Assembly (NCBI RefSeq): GCF_900215485.1
Contig: NZ_OCMZ01000002.1
Location: 248,001-312,000 of the forward strand
Source of the DNA: Nitrosovibrio sp. Nv4
GTDB lineage: Bacteria > Pseudomonadota > Gammaproteobacteria > Burkholderiales > Nitrosomonadaceae
Direction: 5' to 3'
Length of the DNA stretch: 64,000 nucleotides
The position numbers were made by a program, and so were the translations under genes. The notes beneath the pieces were generated by a model that was given only the letters and a program-made list of their open reading frames with translations, searched no databases and had not been told where the DNA came from. Shown in pieces: positions 32,646 to 43,343 of the stretch (positions are counted from its first letter, which is position 1; every line of letters begins with the position of its first letter).

Positions 32646-35600
32646 ATGAGAAAATCTTCTGCCATTTCCGTTGCCGACGCCGCCTCGCGCCTCGCCAATC
32701 TGCCAAAACCCGTTTATCCCGAAGACCTGCCTGTAGTTGGACGGCGTGAAGAGATAGCACGCGCGATAAGGGAGAATCAGGTAGTAATCGTCTGCGGCGA
32801 GACCGGCTCGGGCAAGACGACGCAGTTGCCGAAAATCTGCCTCGAGCTCGGTCGCGGGGTGGCGGGAATGATCGGGCACACGCAGCCACGGCGCATTGCT
32901 GCGCGCACGGTGGCGGCGCGAATTGCTTCTGAACTCAAAAGTCCGCTGGGGCACGCGGTGGGCTACAAGGTGCGCTTTTCGGACAAGGTGGGCTCGGAAA
33001 CGTATGTCAAGCTCATGACCGACGGCATGCTGCTGGCGGAAACACAGGGCGACCCTTCTCTCCTTGCCTACGATACGATCATTATCGACGAGGCGCACGA
33101 GCGCAGCCTCAATATCGACTTTCTGCTGGGCTATCTCAAACAGTTGCTGCCCCGGCGGCCAGACCTGAAGCTTATCGTCACTTCCGCCACCATCAATGCG
33201 CAGCGCTTTTCAGCGCATTTCAATAATGCGACGATTATCGAGGTATCCGGCCGGATGTATCCGGTGGAAGTGCGTTATCGCCCTTTCGGCCCCAGCCAGA
33301 ATAAAACCGAAGATGAAGAAAAAGAAGAAGAAGGCGGCCTCGAACAGGCCATCGTCGACGCGCTGGACGAAACGACCCGCTCCGGCATGGGAGACATACT
33401 GATTTTTCTTCCGGGCGAGCGGGAAATTCGGGAAACCGCCGAGGCGCTGCGCAAGCATGCGTTTAACCGGCTCGGACTCGGTGCCCAGGGAGGCGGCAGT
33501 GCGGAGATTCTGCCGTTGTTCGCACGCTTGTCGTACGCGGAGCAGGAGCGCGTATTCAAACCCGACAGCAACGTGAGGCGCATCGTGCTCGCTACCAATG
33601 TGGCCGAAACGTCGCTTACGGTTCCCGGCATACGCTATGTCATCGATACGGGATTGGCCCGGCTCAATCGTTACAGCTACCGCAACAAGGTGGAACAGCT
33701 GCAGGTGGAAAAAATCTCGCGCGCTTCGGCCAATCAGCGGGCTGGCCGTTGCGGGCGAGTGATGAGCGGCATCTGTATACGGCTCTATTCGGAAGAGGAA
33801 TATCTTGCCAGACCGGAGTTCACCGACCCCGAGATTCTACGTTCATCGCTGGCAGCCGTGATTCTGCGTATGAAATCACTGAAGATCGGCGAGGTGGAAA
33901 ATTTCCCCTTCCTCGAGCCGCCTCCCACGCGGATGATCGCGGATGGCTACCAACTGCTGGCCGAACTCGGCGCAGTTGACGACAGCAATATGCTGACAAG
34001 CATAGGCTGGCGGCTGGCGAAGTTTCCGATCGATCCGAAAATTGCACGCATGATTCTGGCTGCCAAAGAGGAGAACTGCCTGAGTGAGGTGCTCATCATT
34101 ACTGCCGCTCTCAGCGTGCAAGACCCACGCGACCGGCCATTCGAGCGGCAGGAAGCGGCGGATCGGGCGCATCAGCGTTTTCAGGACGAACGCTCCGACT
34201 TTCTCGGCTATCTCAGGCTGTGGGAGTTCTTCGATGAACAATTGAAACATAAGAAATCCAATCGCAAGCTCATGGCGCAGTGCCAGGAAAACTTTTTGTC
34301 CCACCGGAGAATGCGCGAGTGGCGTGAGGTTCATGGTCAGTTGCATACATTGGTGGCGGAACTAGGGTTGAGGCCTAATCAGATTCCCGCCAGTTATGAT
34401 GAAATTCACCGGGCACTTCTTGCGGGGCTGCTGGGCAACATCGGCTTCAAGGCCGAGGAGACCGGTGAATATCTGGGAGCACGGGGAATCAAGTTCTCCA
34501 TTTTTCCCGGCTCCGTACTAAAAAAAGCCAAATCCAAATGGGTAATGGTCGCTGAGCTGGCAGAGACCACAAAGCTCTACGGACGGTGCGCAGCCAGAAT
34601 CGACCCGCTTTGGGTGGAGAAAATTGCGGACCGGCTATGCAAGAAGCATTACTTCGATCCGCATTGGGAGAAGAAGACGGCGCAGGTCTCGGCATTCGAG
34701 CGGGTAACCCTGTACGGCATTACTGTTGTGCCAAAGCGGCGGGTTTATTACGGCAACATAAATCCGGCAGAGGCACGTGAAATTTTTATCCGCTCAGCAC
34801 TCGTGGCGGGCGAATATATTACTCAAGCGCCGTTTTTCGAGCATAACCGCAAACTGATCGCCGACGTCGCAGCGCTGGAACACAAGACGCGCCGGCCGGA
34901 TGTGCTGGTGGACGACACGGAAATTTTTGCGTTTTACGATGCCATTATTCCTGACGGAACAGGCAACGGCGCAGCGTTCGAAAAATGGCGGAGGCAAGCG
35001 GAACGGGAAAACCCGCGACTGCTCTTTCTCTCCAGGGAATACCTGATGCGTCACGAGGCCAACAGCGTCACGGAAGAGCGATATCCTGACAGCATGACGG
35101 TGGACGGCGTCCGGTTGCCGCTTACTTATCGATTCGACCCGGGACACGTATTGGATGGCGTCACCGTTACCGTGGTGCTGCCGCTGCTCAACAAGCTGAA
35201 TACAGCGCGATTCGACAACCTCGTTCCGGGATTGGCCCGTGAAAAGGTGACCTGGTACCTGAAAGCGCTCCCCAAACAGATCCGTCGTCATATTGTGCCA
35301 ATACCGGAATTTGTAACGCGGTTTCTGGAAAGTCAGGAGCCGGGAGTGGCAGTACCTCAGTCCCCGCCCTTGCCGCTAACTGAGGCATTAGGGGATTTTA
35401 TCAGGGCCAAAACCGGCATCGGCGTCACACAGGATGCGTTGCGCCACGAGAGACCGCCGTCCCACCTGCTGATGAATTACAAGATCGTGGACGATGCGGG
35501 GCAGGAGTTGGCGATGAGCCGCGATCTCACGCAACTGAAGGCGCAGCTTGGCCAGGCGGCACAGATGACATTCTCGCGCCAGGATTCGGGTGAACGCCTG

Positions 35601-36527
35601 CCAATCGAACACGACGACGTAAAACGCTGGGACTTTGGCGATCTGCCCGAAGAAATCGCTTTTACCCGTGCCGGCAAAAAACTGACCGGCTACCCGGCAC
35701 TCGTCAACCGGGAGGGAAAAGTGGCGATCCATTTGTTCGATACGCGCGAGGCGGCACAAGCGAGCATGCGCGGCGGCGTGCTGCAGTTGCTGCGTTTCGA
35801 GCTTAAGGAACAGATGAAGCAGCTGGAGAAGAATCTGTCAGGGCAAGGGCGCTACCAGAGTCCGGCCTTATTGCAATTACACACCCTTATCGGTGCGGAG
35901 GCGCTTCGCGAAGATATGCTGAACGCCATTGCCGACCGTGCCTTTATCGGCGATGATTCACTGCCGCATAGCGAAAAGGAATTCATTGCCCAGCGGCAGC
36001 GCGCGAGAGCGCGGCTCCCTGCCGTGGCTGAAGCGGTTATACGAATGGTGCAAAACATTGCGAACGAATGCCAAACGTTAATGGGCAGGTTGTCCGCAAC
36101 GGGAGGAACTGGTGGAAGTGCGTTGGCGAAACCCGGCTCAGGTTCAGGCAAACTGAAAGGCGGCCTCGATGCCCAATTGCGCACTCAATTGAATAACCTG
36201 GTTTATCCGGGGTTTTTGAATGCTACCCCATGGGACCGGGTGCAACACCTGCCGCGGTATCTGAAAGGAATGATTCTTCGCCTGGACAAATATGCCGCCA
36301 GCCCGGAGCGCGACGCGCGCCACGGCGGCGTTATTGCCGGATTATGGAATCAGTATGAGCAACGGTTGGAAAAACATCGCAAGGCTGGTATCTGCGACCC
36401 CACCCTTGGCGAATTCCGGTGGCAGATCGAGGAACTGCGCATCTCGCTATTTGCTCAGGAGCTGAAAACGCCCTACCCTGTTTCCGCCAAACGCCTGCAG
36501 AAATTATGGGAGGAAGTCACCCCGTGA
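32646..36527 (+). CDS. hrpA: ATP-dependent RNA helicase HrpA
   Basis: A 1293-residue DEAH-box helicase of the length expected for HrpA. It carries GETGSGKTTQLPK (Walker A), IIIDEAHERSLN, LIVTSATINA, and QRAGRCGRV for motif VI, then winged-helix/ratchet and HA2 domains and a long C-terminal domain with LARHxVNS-free composition. In E. coli it rescues stalled ribosomes and processes mRNA. I use ATG 32646; a TTG at 32631 is also possible. Confidence 0.93.
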   Translation: MRKSSAISVADAASRLANLPKPVYPEDLPVVGRREEIARAIRENQVVIVCGETGSGKTTQLPKICLELGRGVAGMIGHTQPRRIAARTVAARIASELKSPLGHAVGYKVRFSDKVGSETYVKLMTDGMLLAETQGDPSLLAYDTIIIDEAHERSLNIDFLLGYLKQLLPRRPDLKLIVTSATINAQRFSAHFNNATIIEVSGRMYPVEVRYRPFGPSQNKTEDEEKEEEGGLEQAIVDALDETTRSGMGDILIFLPGEREIRETAEALRKHAFNRLGLGAQGGGSAEILPLFARLSYAEQERVFKPDSNVRRIVLATNVAETSLTVPGIRYVIDTGLARLNRYSYRNKVEQLQVEKISRASANQRAGRCGRVMSGICIRLYSEEEYLARPEFTDPEILRSSLAAVILRMKSLKIGEVENFPFLEPPPTRMIADGYQLLAELGAVDDSNMLTSIGWRLAKFPIDPKIARMILAAKEENCLSEVLIITAALSVQDPRDRPFERQEAADRAHQRFQDERSDFLGYLRLWEFFDEQLKHKKSNRKLMAQCQENFLSHRRMREWREVHGQLHTLVAELGLRPNQIPASYDEIHRALLAGLLGNIGFKAEETGEYLGARGIKFSIFPGSVLKKAKSKWVMVAELAETTKLYGRCAARIDPLWVEKIADRLCKKHYFDPHWEKKTAQVSAFERVTLYGITVVPKRRVYYGNINPAEAREIFIRSALVAGEYITQAPFFEHNRKLIADVAALEHKTRRPDVLVDDTEIFAFYDAIIPDGTGNGAAFEKWRRQAERENPRLLFLSREYLMRHEANSVTEERYPDSMTVDGVRLPLTYRFDPGHVLDGVTVTVVLPLLNKLNTARFDNLVPGLAREKVTWYLKALPKQIRRHIVPIPEFVTRFLESQEPGVAVPQSPPLPLTEALGDFIRAKTGIGVTQDALRHERPPSHLLMNYKIVDDAGQELAMSRDLTQLKAQLGQAAQMTFSRQDSGERLPIEHDDVKRWDFGDLPEEIAFTRAGKKLTGYPALVNREGKVAIHLFDTREAAQASMRGGVLQLLRFELKEQMKQLEKNLSGQGRYQSPALLQLHTLIGAEALREDMLNAIADRAFIGDDSLPHSEKEFIAQRQRARARLPAVAEAVIRMVQNIANECQTLMGRLSATGGTGGSALAKPGSGSGKLKGGLDAQLRTQLNNLVYPGFLNATPWDRVQHLPRYLKGMILRLDKYAASPERDARHGGVIAGLWNQYEQRLEKHRKAGICDPTLGEFRWQIEELRISLFAQELKTPYPVSAKRLQKLWEEVTP

Positions 36528-36554
36528 ACCTCAATTCAGGCTTCAGCTCGGGTA

Positions 36555-36583
36555 GGATGGGTGAAGCGTAGCGCAACCCATCA
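36555..36583. repeat. REP-like palindrome GATGGGT..ACCCATC
   Basis: GATGGGT and ACCCATC pair around GAAGCGTAGCGCA. This GGATGGGTxAAGCGxAGCGxAACCCATC form is a very common dispersed intergenic repeat in proteobacteria. Confidence 0.6.
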
Positions 36584-36664
36584 CGATTATGTATCTCATA
36601 CTGATGACGAGTCGATAGGATTAACTTCATCAAGAGCAATTTTTACATGTTTCTGCTGAACCGG

Positions 36665-37606
36665 CTAAGCGGCAGGCGGGAATTCATTCAGCATTTCCGG
36701 AAAAGCCTGCTCTATGCGGTAGTTTGCCACCAGTCTGCATTCACCATAGGGGCTGACTTTCACTATATCCGAGCCGGCATTGGCAGTTTCGACGCAGACA
36801 AAGCGTTTGTAATCGTCGTCTTTCAAGTCGCTCATTTCCGCGGAGATTGCTGACCACGGGTTCCACACCACAGCGGTTTTGCTGCCTCTGGATGCGATTT
36901 TGATCCGACGGCCAAAGGCAGCGTCATTAATTATCAATTCACCTTCGATGCCCCGATAGATACGGTCGACCTCTGTGCCAATTGTTACCGCACCCGTCTG
37001 AAATTTTAGAAGGCCGTTGTCGGCTTTATCGATATACTCAGCCCCATCCAGACCGGATATCGTTACCTGATCGATATGTCCGACTCTGAAATACGTATGC
37101 AGCGCCTGGGTTATGTGAAATACCTGTGCTGACGTATTGCGGGTGATCAATTCCAGATTCAGTGACTCGCCGACCGTAATTACAAGTGAAAGGCTGAATG
37201 CGTGGGGCCAGATAGTCCTGGTTTCGGGAGTGTCTGTCAGGCCCAGCGTAACCCTGCTGTCGCCGTCCGTAATCGCTTCGGTCTTTATCACATTCCAGAA
37301 GCAGTTACGCACAAAACCGTGCGCAGGACGACCCAATCGTTCAAGGTCAGGTCCAAACCACGGCCAACAGATGGGGGTGCCGCCTTTGATGCCTTTGCCG
37401 GCCTGATAATATGCCGCTTCGCTAAGAAACATCAGATTATGTGGCTCATTGGCAGGCTGAAAAGACAGTACCTGGCCCCCATACACGGAAATCACGGCGC
37501 CGGCTTTGGCATTATCGATTTTGATGAACGGAAATCCTCCCGCGCCCTCGATGAATTTTATTTGCCCGGCTATTCCGTGATCGTTATTCAGTTGTTCGAT
37601 GTCCAT
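36665..37606 (-). CDS. Aldose/glucose-6-phosphate 1-epimerase (YeaD-like)
   Basis: A 313-residue galactose-mutarotase-fold enzyme starting MDIEQLNNDHGI. Family landmarks are GGQVLSFQP, GGTPICWPWFG, ALHTYFRVGH with the catalytic histidine, and VVWNPWSAIS with a conserved glutamate further on. It interconverts hexose-6-phosphate anomers. The upstream ATG lies eight bases after an A/T-rich leader. Confidence 0.9.
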   Translation of the reverse strand: MDIEQLNNDHGIAGQIKFIEGAGGFPFIKIDNAKAGAVISVYGGQVLSFQPANEPHNLMFLSEAAYYQAGKGIKGGTPICWPWFGPDLERLGRPAHGFVRNCFWNVIKTEAITDGDSRVTLGLTDTPETRTIWPHAFSLSLVITVGESLNLELITRNTSAQVFHITQALHTYFRVGHIDQVTISGLDGAEYIDKADNGLLKFQTGAVTIGTEVDRIYRGIEGELIINDAAFGRRIKIASRGSKTAVVWNPWSAISAEMSDLKDDDYKRFVCVETANAGSDIVKVSPYGECRLVANYRIEQAFPEMLNEFPPAA

Positions 37607-37770
37607 GGTTTTTATTTTTTCTGGGTTTGACCGGATAGACTGCATAGAAATGGCTGCGTAGAAACAACATCATAACAAACATACCCACATTTTGCTGCAA
37701 AAAACCTTTTTTTGCTCAATTGTCATTTAGCCTGCCAATGACGACATGCAAGCGATGCGCCAGGCATCAA

Positions 37771-38208
37771 TTAGCGGAGCAAAATCAACTGGGGGATAGC
37801 GTCTGCGCCGACCCATACCACGGCGTTTTGGCCGAACTCTCTGCCGAGCGTACGCGACGTCTCAAGATCCAACCCAAGCACAAGGAAACTCTTCTCCGGC
37901 GGCCATGCTCCGGATGAGCCAATGCCCATGCCCTCGATGATCTGGTCCGGCCGAGCCACATAACGATCCAGCCTGTCGCGAAGATCCGCACAGGCTTTCA
38001 TGTTCGCCTCGCGATTTTCCAGCGCCCCGAACGGATTGCAAGCAGTAATGAAAGCGGCGCATCGATGACCCGACTGGGCAAAAAGCCGCGATAGCGGCTC
38101 TGAATATTCACCGACGCGCAAGGTAATCCCATCCTCGCCAGTTCCCGCCCGATAATTGGTCGAGCGGTAAGCAGCGATGAGGTCCTCGGAAATTTCGGAT
38201 TGCGGCAA
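37771..38208 (-). CDS. DUF3293 protein
   Basis: A 145-residue protein with LIAAYRSTNYR near the N-terminus, FITACNPFGALENREANM and GVGADAIPQLILL-like C-terminus, fitting the DUF3293 family. Members are widespread small proteins of unknown function. Confidence 0.8.
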   Translation of the reverse strand: MPQSEISEDLIAAYRSTNYRAGTGEDGITLRVGEYSEPLSRLFAQSGHRCAAFITACNPFGALENREANMKACADLRDRLDRYVARPDQIIEGMGIGSSGAWPPEKSFLVLGLDLETSRTLGREFGQNAVVWVGADAIPQLILLR

Positions 38209-38258
38209 TCAGAACTCCAGTATTACAAGCCTTGCGGCTCCCATCTGTTCAATATCGG

Positions 38259-38822
38259 TCAACCAAGATTCCGTATCACCTTGCACGGGTTCCCCGCAGC
38301 CAGGACACTTGGGGGCAGGTCTCTGGTTACGACGCTTCCCGCTCCAATCGTTGTTCCTCGGCCAACTGTCACGCCTGGGTTGATGATAGCACCGCCACAA
38401 ATCCAGACACTGTCCCCTATGGTAACTGGTATAGCCATTTCCAGCCCCTGATTACGTTCCTCCACCGCCAATGGATGCGTTGCCGTATAAATCTGGACAT
38501 TAGGCCCGAGAAACACATTGTCGCCGATAATCACCGGTGCTCCGTCCAGGATTATGCAGTTATGGTTGGCGTAGAAATTATTACCGACGCTGACGTTATA
38601 ACCATAATCGCAATAAAAAGGTGGCTCGATTTCAGGGTTGGAGCCTATCGCGCCAAATAACTCATTCAGAATAACGGCTCGTTTTTCAAGCTCGTCCGGG
38701 AGGGCATCGTTGAACATCTTTAACAGCCGTTTGGCCTGTCTTCTTTCCTCACGCAGCAGATCATCGCCAGGCCGGTATACTTGCCCGGTGATCATTTTGT
38801 GCTTTTCTGTCTCATGGGCCAT
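38259..38822 (-). CDS. maa: Maltose O-acetyltransferase-like enzyme
   Basis: A 187-residue left-handed beta-helix acetyltransferase. The start at ATG 38822 follows GGAGGGAAGG. It has the Maa pattern: YRPGDDLLREERRQAKRLL, PFYCDYGYNVSVGNNFYANHNC, TATHPLAVEERNQG, and hexapeptide-type repeats (GDNVFLGPNVQIY, GRGTTIGAGSVVTRDLP). It uses acetyl-CoA to acetylate sugars. Confidence 0.9.
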   Translation of the reverse strand: MAHETEKHKMITGQVYRPGDDLLREERRQAKRLLKMFNDALPDELEKRAVILNELFGAIGSNPEIEPPFYCDYGYNVSVGNNFYANHNCIILDGAPVIIGDNVFLGPNVQIYTATHPLAVEERNQGLEMAIPVTIGDSVWICGGAIINPGVTVGRGTTIGAGSVVTRDLPPSVLAAGNPCKVIRNLG

Positions 38823-38987
38823 CCTTCCCTCCATGACTCAAGTTGCCAGTAAAAATCACAAGTAAGTTTTTAATACTGCACAGCGCTCTATCGCATGATA
38901 AGCCCCTGGCTTCAACAGTATTTTCTTCCCGAGCTGTACTTTAGTCCAATGTTCAATCCAATCACAGTCCGTAAGATGCAGGATTTG

Positions 38988-39005
38988 CTTTACTGCTGAG
39001 TAAAG
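38988..39005. promoter_or_regulatory. Perfect dyad upstream of cas1
   Basis: CTTTACT and AGTAAAG flank GCTG, and the symmetry partly continues outward (TTTG / ACAAA). It lies 75 bases ahead of cas1 and could bind a regulator of the cas operon. Confidence 0.3.
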
Positions 39006-39079
39006 AACAAATCGGGAATGGCTCAAAGGCGAGTATTCACCCCTGTTGCTTCGACAATAACCTCTCCTGTTTAAAAAAT

Positions 39080-40057
39080 ATGGACGATATTTCTCCTTCC
39101 GACCTGAAGACCATTCTTCACTCCAAACGAGCCAATCTTTACTATCTTGAGCACTGCCGTGTGCTGGTCAAAGGCGGACGTGTGGAATACGTCACAGATG
39201 AGGGAAAGAGTGCGCTTTACTGGAACATTCCCATCGCCAACACTACCACCCTGATGCTCGGTACCGGCACCTCCATTACTCAGGCAGCAATGCGTGAATT
39301 AGCCAAGGCGGGAGTCATGGTCGGCTTTTGCGGCGGTGGTGGCACGCCTCTTTTCAGCGCTAACGAAATGGATGTCGAGGTCGCGTGGTTCGCGCCACAG
39401 AGCGAGTATCGCCCTACGGAATACCTCCAGGCGTGGGTTCGGTTCTGGTTTGACGACGGGCTCCGCCTGAAGGCAGCCAAGGCATTTCAGGCTGCTCGGC
39501 TTGAGCATATAGCGCTGCACTGGTGCAACAGCCGGCACTTTTCCGATAACGGTTTTCGTGTACCTCAAGAGCAACTATTGCCCGCTCTTATTGGCTCGAA
39601 GCAAATGCTCGATATAGCCCCAGATAATACTTCTGTGCTAACAGAAGAAGCGCGTCTCACCAAAAAACTGTTTAGGCTCGCTGCCAATGCAGTGGATTAC
39701 GGCGACTTCGTACGAGCGAAGAAGGGATCGGCCACGGATCCTGCAAATCGCTTTCTGGATCACGGCAACTATTTGGCTTATGGCCTTGCCGCAACCGCCA
39801 CATGGGTTCTTGGCCTGCCTCATGGTCTGGCTGTTCTCCATGGTAAAACCAGGCGAGGAGCCTTGGTGTTTGATGTTGCCGACCTCATCAAGGATGCAAT
39901 TGTACTGCCCCAAGCTTTCATTTCAGCCGCACGTGGCGACGATGAGCAAGCATTTCGGCAAAGCTGCATAGAGAATTTTGCCCGGACCGAATCTCTGGAT
40001 CTCATGATTGACACGCTCAAGGCGATTGCGCTGAACCTCGGAGCTGGCACTGCATGA
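39080..40057 (+). CDS. cas1: Cas1, type I-F integrase
   Basis: A 325-residue Cas1. It shows SKRANLYYLEHCRV-like N-terminus, MLGTGTSITQAAMRELAKAGVMVGFCGGGG of I-F Cas1, and a helical C-terminal domain with ARLTKKLFRLAANAVDYG, then YLAYGLAATATWVLGLPHGLAVLHGKTRRGALVFDVADLIKD, holding the metal ligands. It integrates new spacers together with Cas2-3. The stop overlaps the next start (ATGA). Confidence 0.96.
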   Translation: MDDISPSDLKTILHSKRANLYYLEHCRVLVKGGRVEYVTDEGKSALYWNIPIANTTTLMLGTGTSITQAAMRELAKAGVMVGFCGGGGTPLFSANEMDVEVAWFAPQSEYRPTEYLQAWVRFWFDDGLRLKAAKAFQAARLEHIALHWCNSRHFSDNGFRVPQEQLLPALIGSKQMLDIAPDNTSVLTEEARLTKKLFRLAANAVDYGDFVRAKKGSATDPANRFLDHGNYLAYGLAATATWVLGLPHGLAVLHGKTRRGALVFDVADLIKDAIVLPQAFISAARGDDEQAFRQSCIENFARTESLDLMIDTLKAIALNLGAGTA

Positions 40058-43000
40058 ACGTGATGCTGATATCACAATGCAGCAAAAAAGCACTTACGGA
40101 GACTCGGCGTATTCTTGACCAATTCGCCGAACGCAGGGGAGATCGTTCCTGGCAAACAGCCATTACGCAGCAGGGATTGCAAACATTGCATCGGCTGCTT
40201 CGGCAAACTGCCCGCAAAAACACGGCAGTTGCCTGTCATTGGATACGCAGCAAAGACCACAGTGAGCTGATCTGGGTCGTGGGGGATGCACGGCAATTTA
40301 ATGCCCAAGGCGCCACACCCACCAATATGACGGCACGAGACGTGCTTCGGGCCGGCGATGAAAACGATTGGCACTCAGCCGAAGAAATACGGCTCTTTGC
40401 CAGCCTTGCCGCCCTCTTCCATGATTTTGGCAAGGCCAGCAATGCCTTTCAAAATAAACTGAAGCCGAGTGCGAGACCGACCGCCGACGCCTACCGGCAT
40501 GAGTGGATTTCCCTACGTCTTTTCGAAGCGTTCGTCAGTTCCGATAAGGATGAGGAATGGTTGACCAGACTTGCTAGCTTGTCGAATGAACAAAATGATT
40601 CAAACAAGAACGCTTGGTCGCAACCCTTACGTGACGGCATTGACAAACGACTCTCCAGCCCGTTTGATAAACTCCCTCCTTTAGCACGGGCTGTGGGCTG
40701 GCTGATCGTTAGCCATCATCGAATACCAACGCCACCCAAAGACCTCAAACTGCGCACTGAGGCACTTAAACGCCTTCCGGAGGATATAGAGGCAGATTGG
40801 TGCGGTTCCCGCTCCAGCGCTGGTTTTGATGAGATCGAAGCATGCTGGCGTTTCGGGAAAGGTCTGCCTTTCAAAAGCCGTCATTGGCGAGCGCATGCCA
40901 GCAAAATCGCCCGCGCCATATTACAGCGGCCCGGCTTGTTGAACGGGACATGGCTCGATGACCCGTATGTCCTGCATTTATCCCGCTTGGCATTGATGCT
41001 TGCCGACCACTATTACTCGAGCGAACCCAGCCATGCTCGCTACGGCGATCCCGGTTTTGACCTATATGCCAACACCGACCGGCGTACCGGCGAACGCAAG
41101 CAACGGCTGGATGAGCACCTAATCGGGGTGGAAGTCAATGCTGGACGGATAATGGCTGCATTGCCCCGGATGGCGCGCCAGCTTCCCAGCATCGCTCGCC
41201 ACAAGGGCTTCCGCCTGCGCAGCAAGGACACCCATTATCGCTGGCAAGACCGAGCTTTCGATGTAGCGGAAAGTTTGCAAGCCCGGTCCGTGACCCAGGG
41301 ATTTTTTGGTGTGAATATGGCTTCCACCGGTTGTGGGAAAACGCTTGCCAACGGGCGAATTCTATACGCACTATCCGATCCCAACCTCGGCACGCGCTTT
41401 GTCATAGCGCTAGGGCTCCGAACCTTGACACTGCAGACTGGTGATGTCTATCGGGAGCGGCTCGGCCTTGGACCGGAGGACCTGGGTGTGTTAGTGGGCG
41501 GCGGCGCTGTTCGTGCTCTGCATGAACATCAACGCAAGGAGGAAGCGGAAGCTGCAATCCTTGCCCGGATAGGTGCCGAATCCAGCGCCAATCTCTTGCC
41601 GGAGCACAACTATGTCCATTTCGAAGGCAGCCTCGAAGATGGGCCGCTGAATCGCTGGTTACGGACCAGCCCAGGCGCATCCAGTTTATTGAATGCGCCG
41701 ATTCTCGCCTGCACCATTGATCATTTGATGCCTGCCACCGAGGGAACCCGAGGCGGTCATCAAATATTACCGATGTTGCGACTGATGAGCTCTGATCTCG
41801 TGCTCGACGAGCCCGACGATTTCGGCAATGACGATCTGCCGGCCTTATGCCGTTTAGTTAATTGGGCGGGCATGCTGGGAAGCCGTGTACTACTCTCATC
41901 AGCCACACTTCCGCCCGCACTGATACAAGGTCTGTTTCTGGCCTACCTTGAAGGGCGCCGTCACTTTCAGCATAACCGTGGGGTCCCTGGCTACACCGCA
42001 AATATATGCTGCGCCTGGTTTGATGAATTTTCTTCAGAGGCCAGCGAACAGGCGGACGGGAACGGTTATTCACTAGCTCATCAGAGCTATGTAAAGAAAC
42101 GCCTGACCAGATTAGCGGCAGCCACTGTACGACGCAGCGCCGAAATCAAACCTTTGCTTATCGCCTATGGGCAACAGCAAACTGCCGTTTGCGCGGAACT
42201 AGCTGCGTACCTTAAGGTGCAGCTGCATGCCTTGCACCATTCGCACAATACCACCGATCAGCAAACCGGTAAGCGGGCCAGCTTTGGTCTTATCCGCTTG
42301 GCCAACATCGATCCTTTGGTTGAGGTGGCACGTGCGCTATTTGCTTTAGGCGCTGAGGTAGACCACCACATCCACCTATGTGTATACCACTCACAACATC
42401 CTCTGCTTATTCGCTCAAGTATTGAGCGCCGTTTGGATAAATTGCTAAATCGAAAGCAGCCAGAAGCTATATTCCACGATATACAACTCCGCGAACGGTT
42501 GAATGGGGCTCTGGAAAATAATCATATCTTCGTTGTGCTGGCTACGGCCGTGGCTGAAGTAGGGCGGGATCACGACTACGATTGGGCCATTGTCGAGCCC
42601 TCCTCCATGCGTTCCATCATCCAATTGGCTGGGCGTATTCGCCGCCATAGACCGGAAGCATACGAGGTGCCCAATCTCTATCTGCTCGATACCAATATCA
42701 GACACCTGGTACATGGAAAGAACGAACTCGCGTTCATTCGTCCGGGGTTCGAAAGTAAATACTTTTCCTTGAAAAACCACCGATTGAGCGAACTGCTCAC
42801 CCTGGATCAGCTAACAACCATCAATTCCTCGAGCCGCATACAAGAACGCGAAGCTATGCAGCCGGACAGTAATCTTGCCGATCTGGAACACGCGTGCTTG
42901 CACGACCTCATCCTTGGCGCTCCGACTGGCAAAGTGCAAGCTGCATTGCCAGCAAACTTATGGTGGACTACGCGCGCTTATTTCGCTGGTGAACTCCAGC

Positions 43001-43329
43001 AGCGTCAGCAATTTCGACACGATCCAGTTGGACGACAACGCTACGGTTTGCTGCCTGATGAAGACGGCGAGATTGGCTTCTACCGATTTGAACCGGACTG
43101 GCCGCCGACGCCCGTAGAGAACTTGCGGCATACCGTTGATCTTCAGCTTGGCCCTCGAATCGGCCACTGGGGTGCGACAGACTATGAAGAGGCGTTGAAC
43201 GAGTTGGCCGACGGGCTCCAACTCGAGATCTCCGCGTGTGCAAAAAATTATGGCACCGTGGATTTACCAAAAGATGTGGAGCAAGGTTGGCTTTACCACC
43301 AGACACTAGGATTCAGCCGGTTTAGATAA
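40054..43329 (+). CDS. cas3: Cas2-Cas3 fusion nuclease-helicase, type I-F
   Basis: A 1091-residue fusion. Residues 1-95 form a Cas2-like domain (MNVMLISQCSKKALTETRR). An HD nuclease follows (LAALFHDFGKASNAFQNKL), then the SF2 helicase: MASTGCGKTLANGRIL, LVLDEPDDF, LLSSATLPP and QLAGRIRRHRP. It shreds DNA bound by the Csy complex and takes part in adaptation. All key residues appear intact, so the system should be able to interfere. Confidence 0.96.
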   Translation: MNVMLISQCSKKALTETRRILDQFAERRGDRSWQTAITQQGLQTLHRLLRQTARKNTAVACHWIRSKDHSELIWVVGDARQFNAQGATPTNMTARDVLRAGDENDWHSAEEIRLFASLAALFHDFGKASNAFQNKLKPSARPTADAYRHEWISLRLFEAFVSSDKDEEWLTRLASLSNEQNDSNKNAWSQPLRDGIDKRLSSPFDKLPPLARAVGWLIVSHHRIPTPPKDLKLRTEALKRLPEDIEADWCGSRSSAGFDEIEACWRFGKGLPFKSRHWRAHASKIARAILQRPGLLNGTWLDDPYVLHLSRLALMLADHYYSSEPSHARYGDPGFDLYANTDRRTGERKQRLDEHLIGVEVNAGRIMAALPRMARQLPSIARHKGFRLRSKDTHYRWQDRAFDVAESLQARSVTQGFFGVNMASTGCGKTLANGRILYALSDPNLGTRFVIALGLRTLTLQTGDVYRERLGLGPEDLGVLVGGGAVRALHEHQRKEEAEAAILARIGAESSANLLPEHNYVHFEGSLEDGPLNRWLRTSPGASSLLNAPILACTIDHLMPATEGTRGGHQILPMLRLMSSDLVLDEPDDFGNDDLPALCRLVNWAGMLGSRVLLSSATLPPALIQGLFLAYLEGRRHFQHNRGVPGYTANICCAWFDEFSSEASEQADGNGYSLAHQSYVKKRLTRLAAATVRRSAEIKPLLIAYGQQQTAVCAELAAYLKVQLHALHHSHNTTDQQTGKRASFGLIRLANIDPLVEVARALFALGAEVDHHIHLCVYHSQHPLLIRSSIERRLDKLLNRKQPEAIFHDIQLRERLNGALENNHIFVVLATAVAEVGRDHDYDWAIVEPSSMRSIIQLAGRIRRHRPEAYEVPNLYLLDTNIRHLVHGKNELAFIRPGFESKYFSLKNHRLSELLTLDQLTTINSSSRIQEREAMQPDSNLADLEHACLHDLILGAPTGKVQAALPANLWWTTRAYFAGELQQRQQFRHDPVGRQRYGLLPDEDGEIGFYRFEPDWPPTPVENLRHTVDLQLGPRIGHWGATDYEEALNELADGLQLEISACAKNYGTVDLPKDVEQGWLYHQTLGFSRFR

Positions 43330-43343
43330 AGGAGAACTATGTA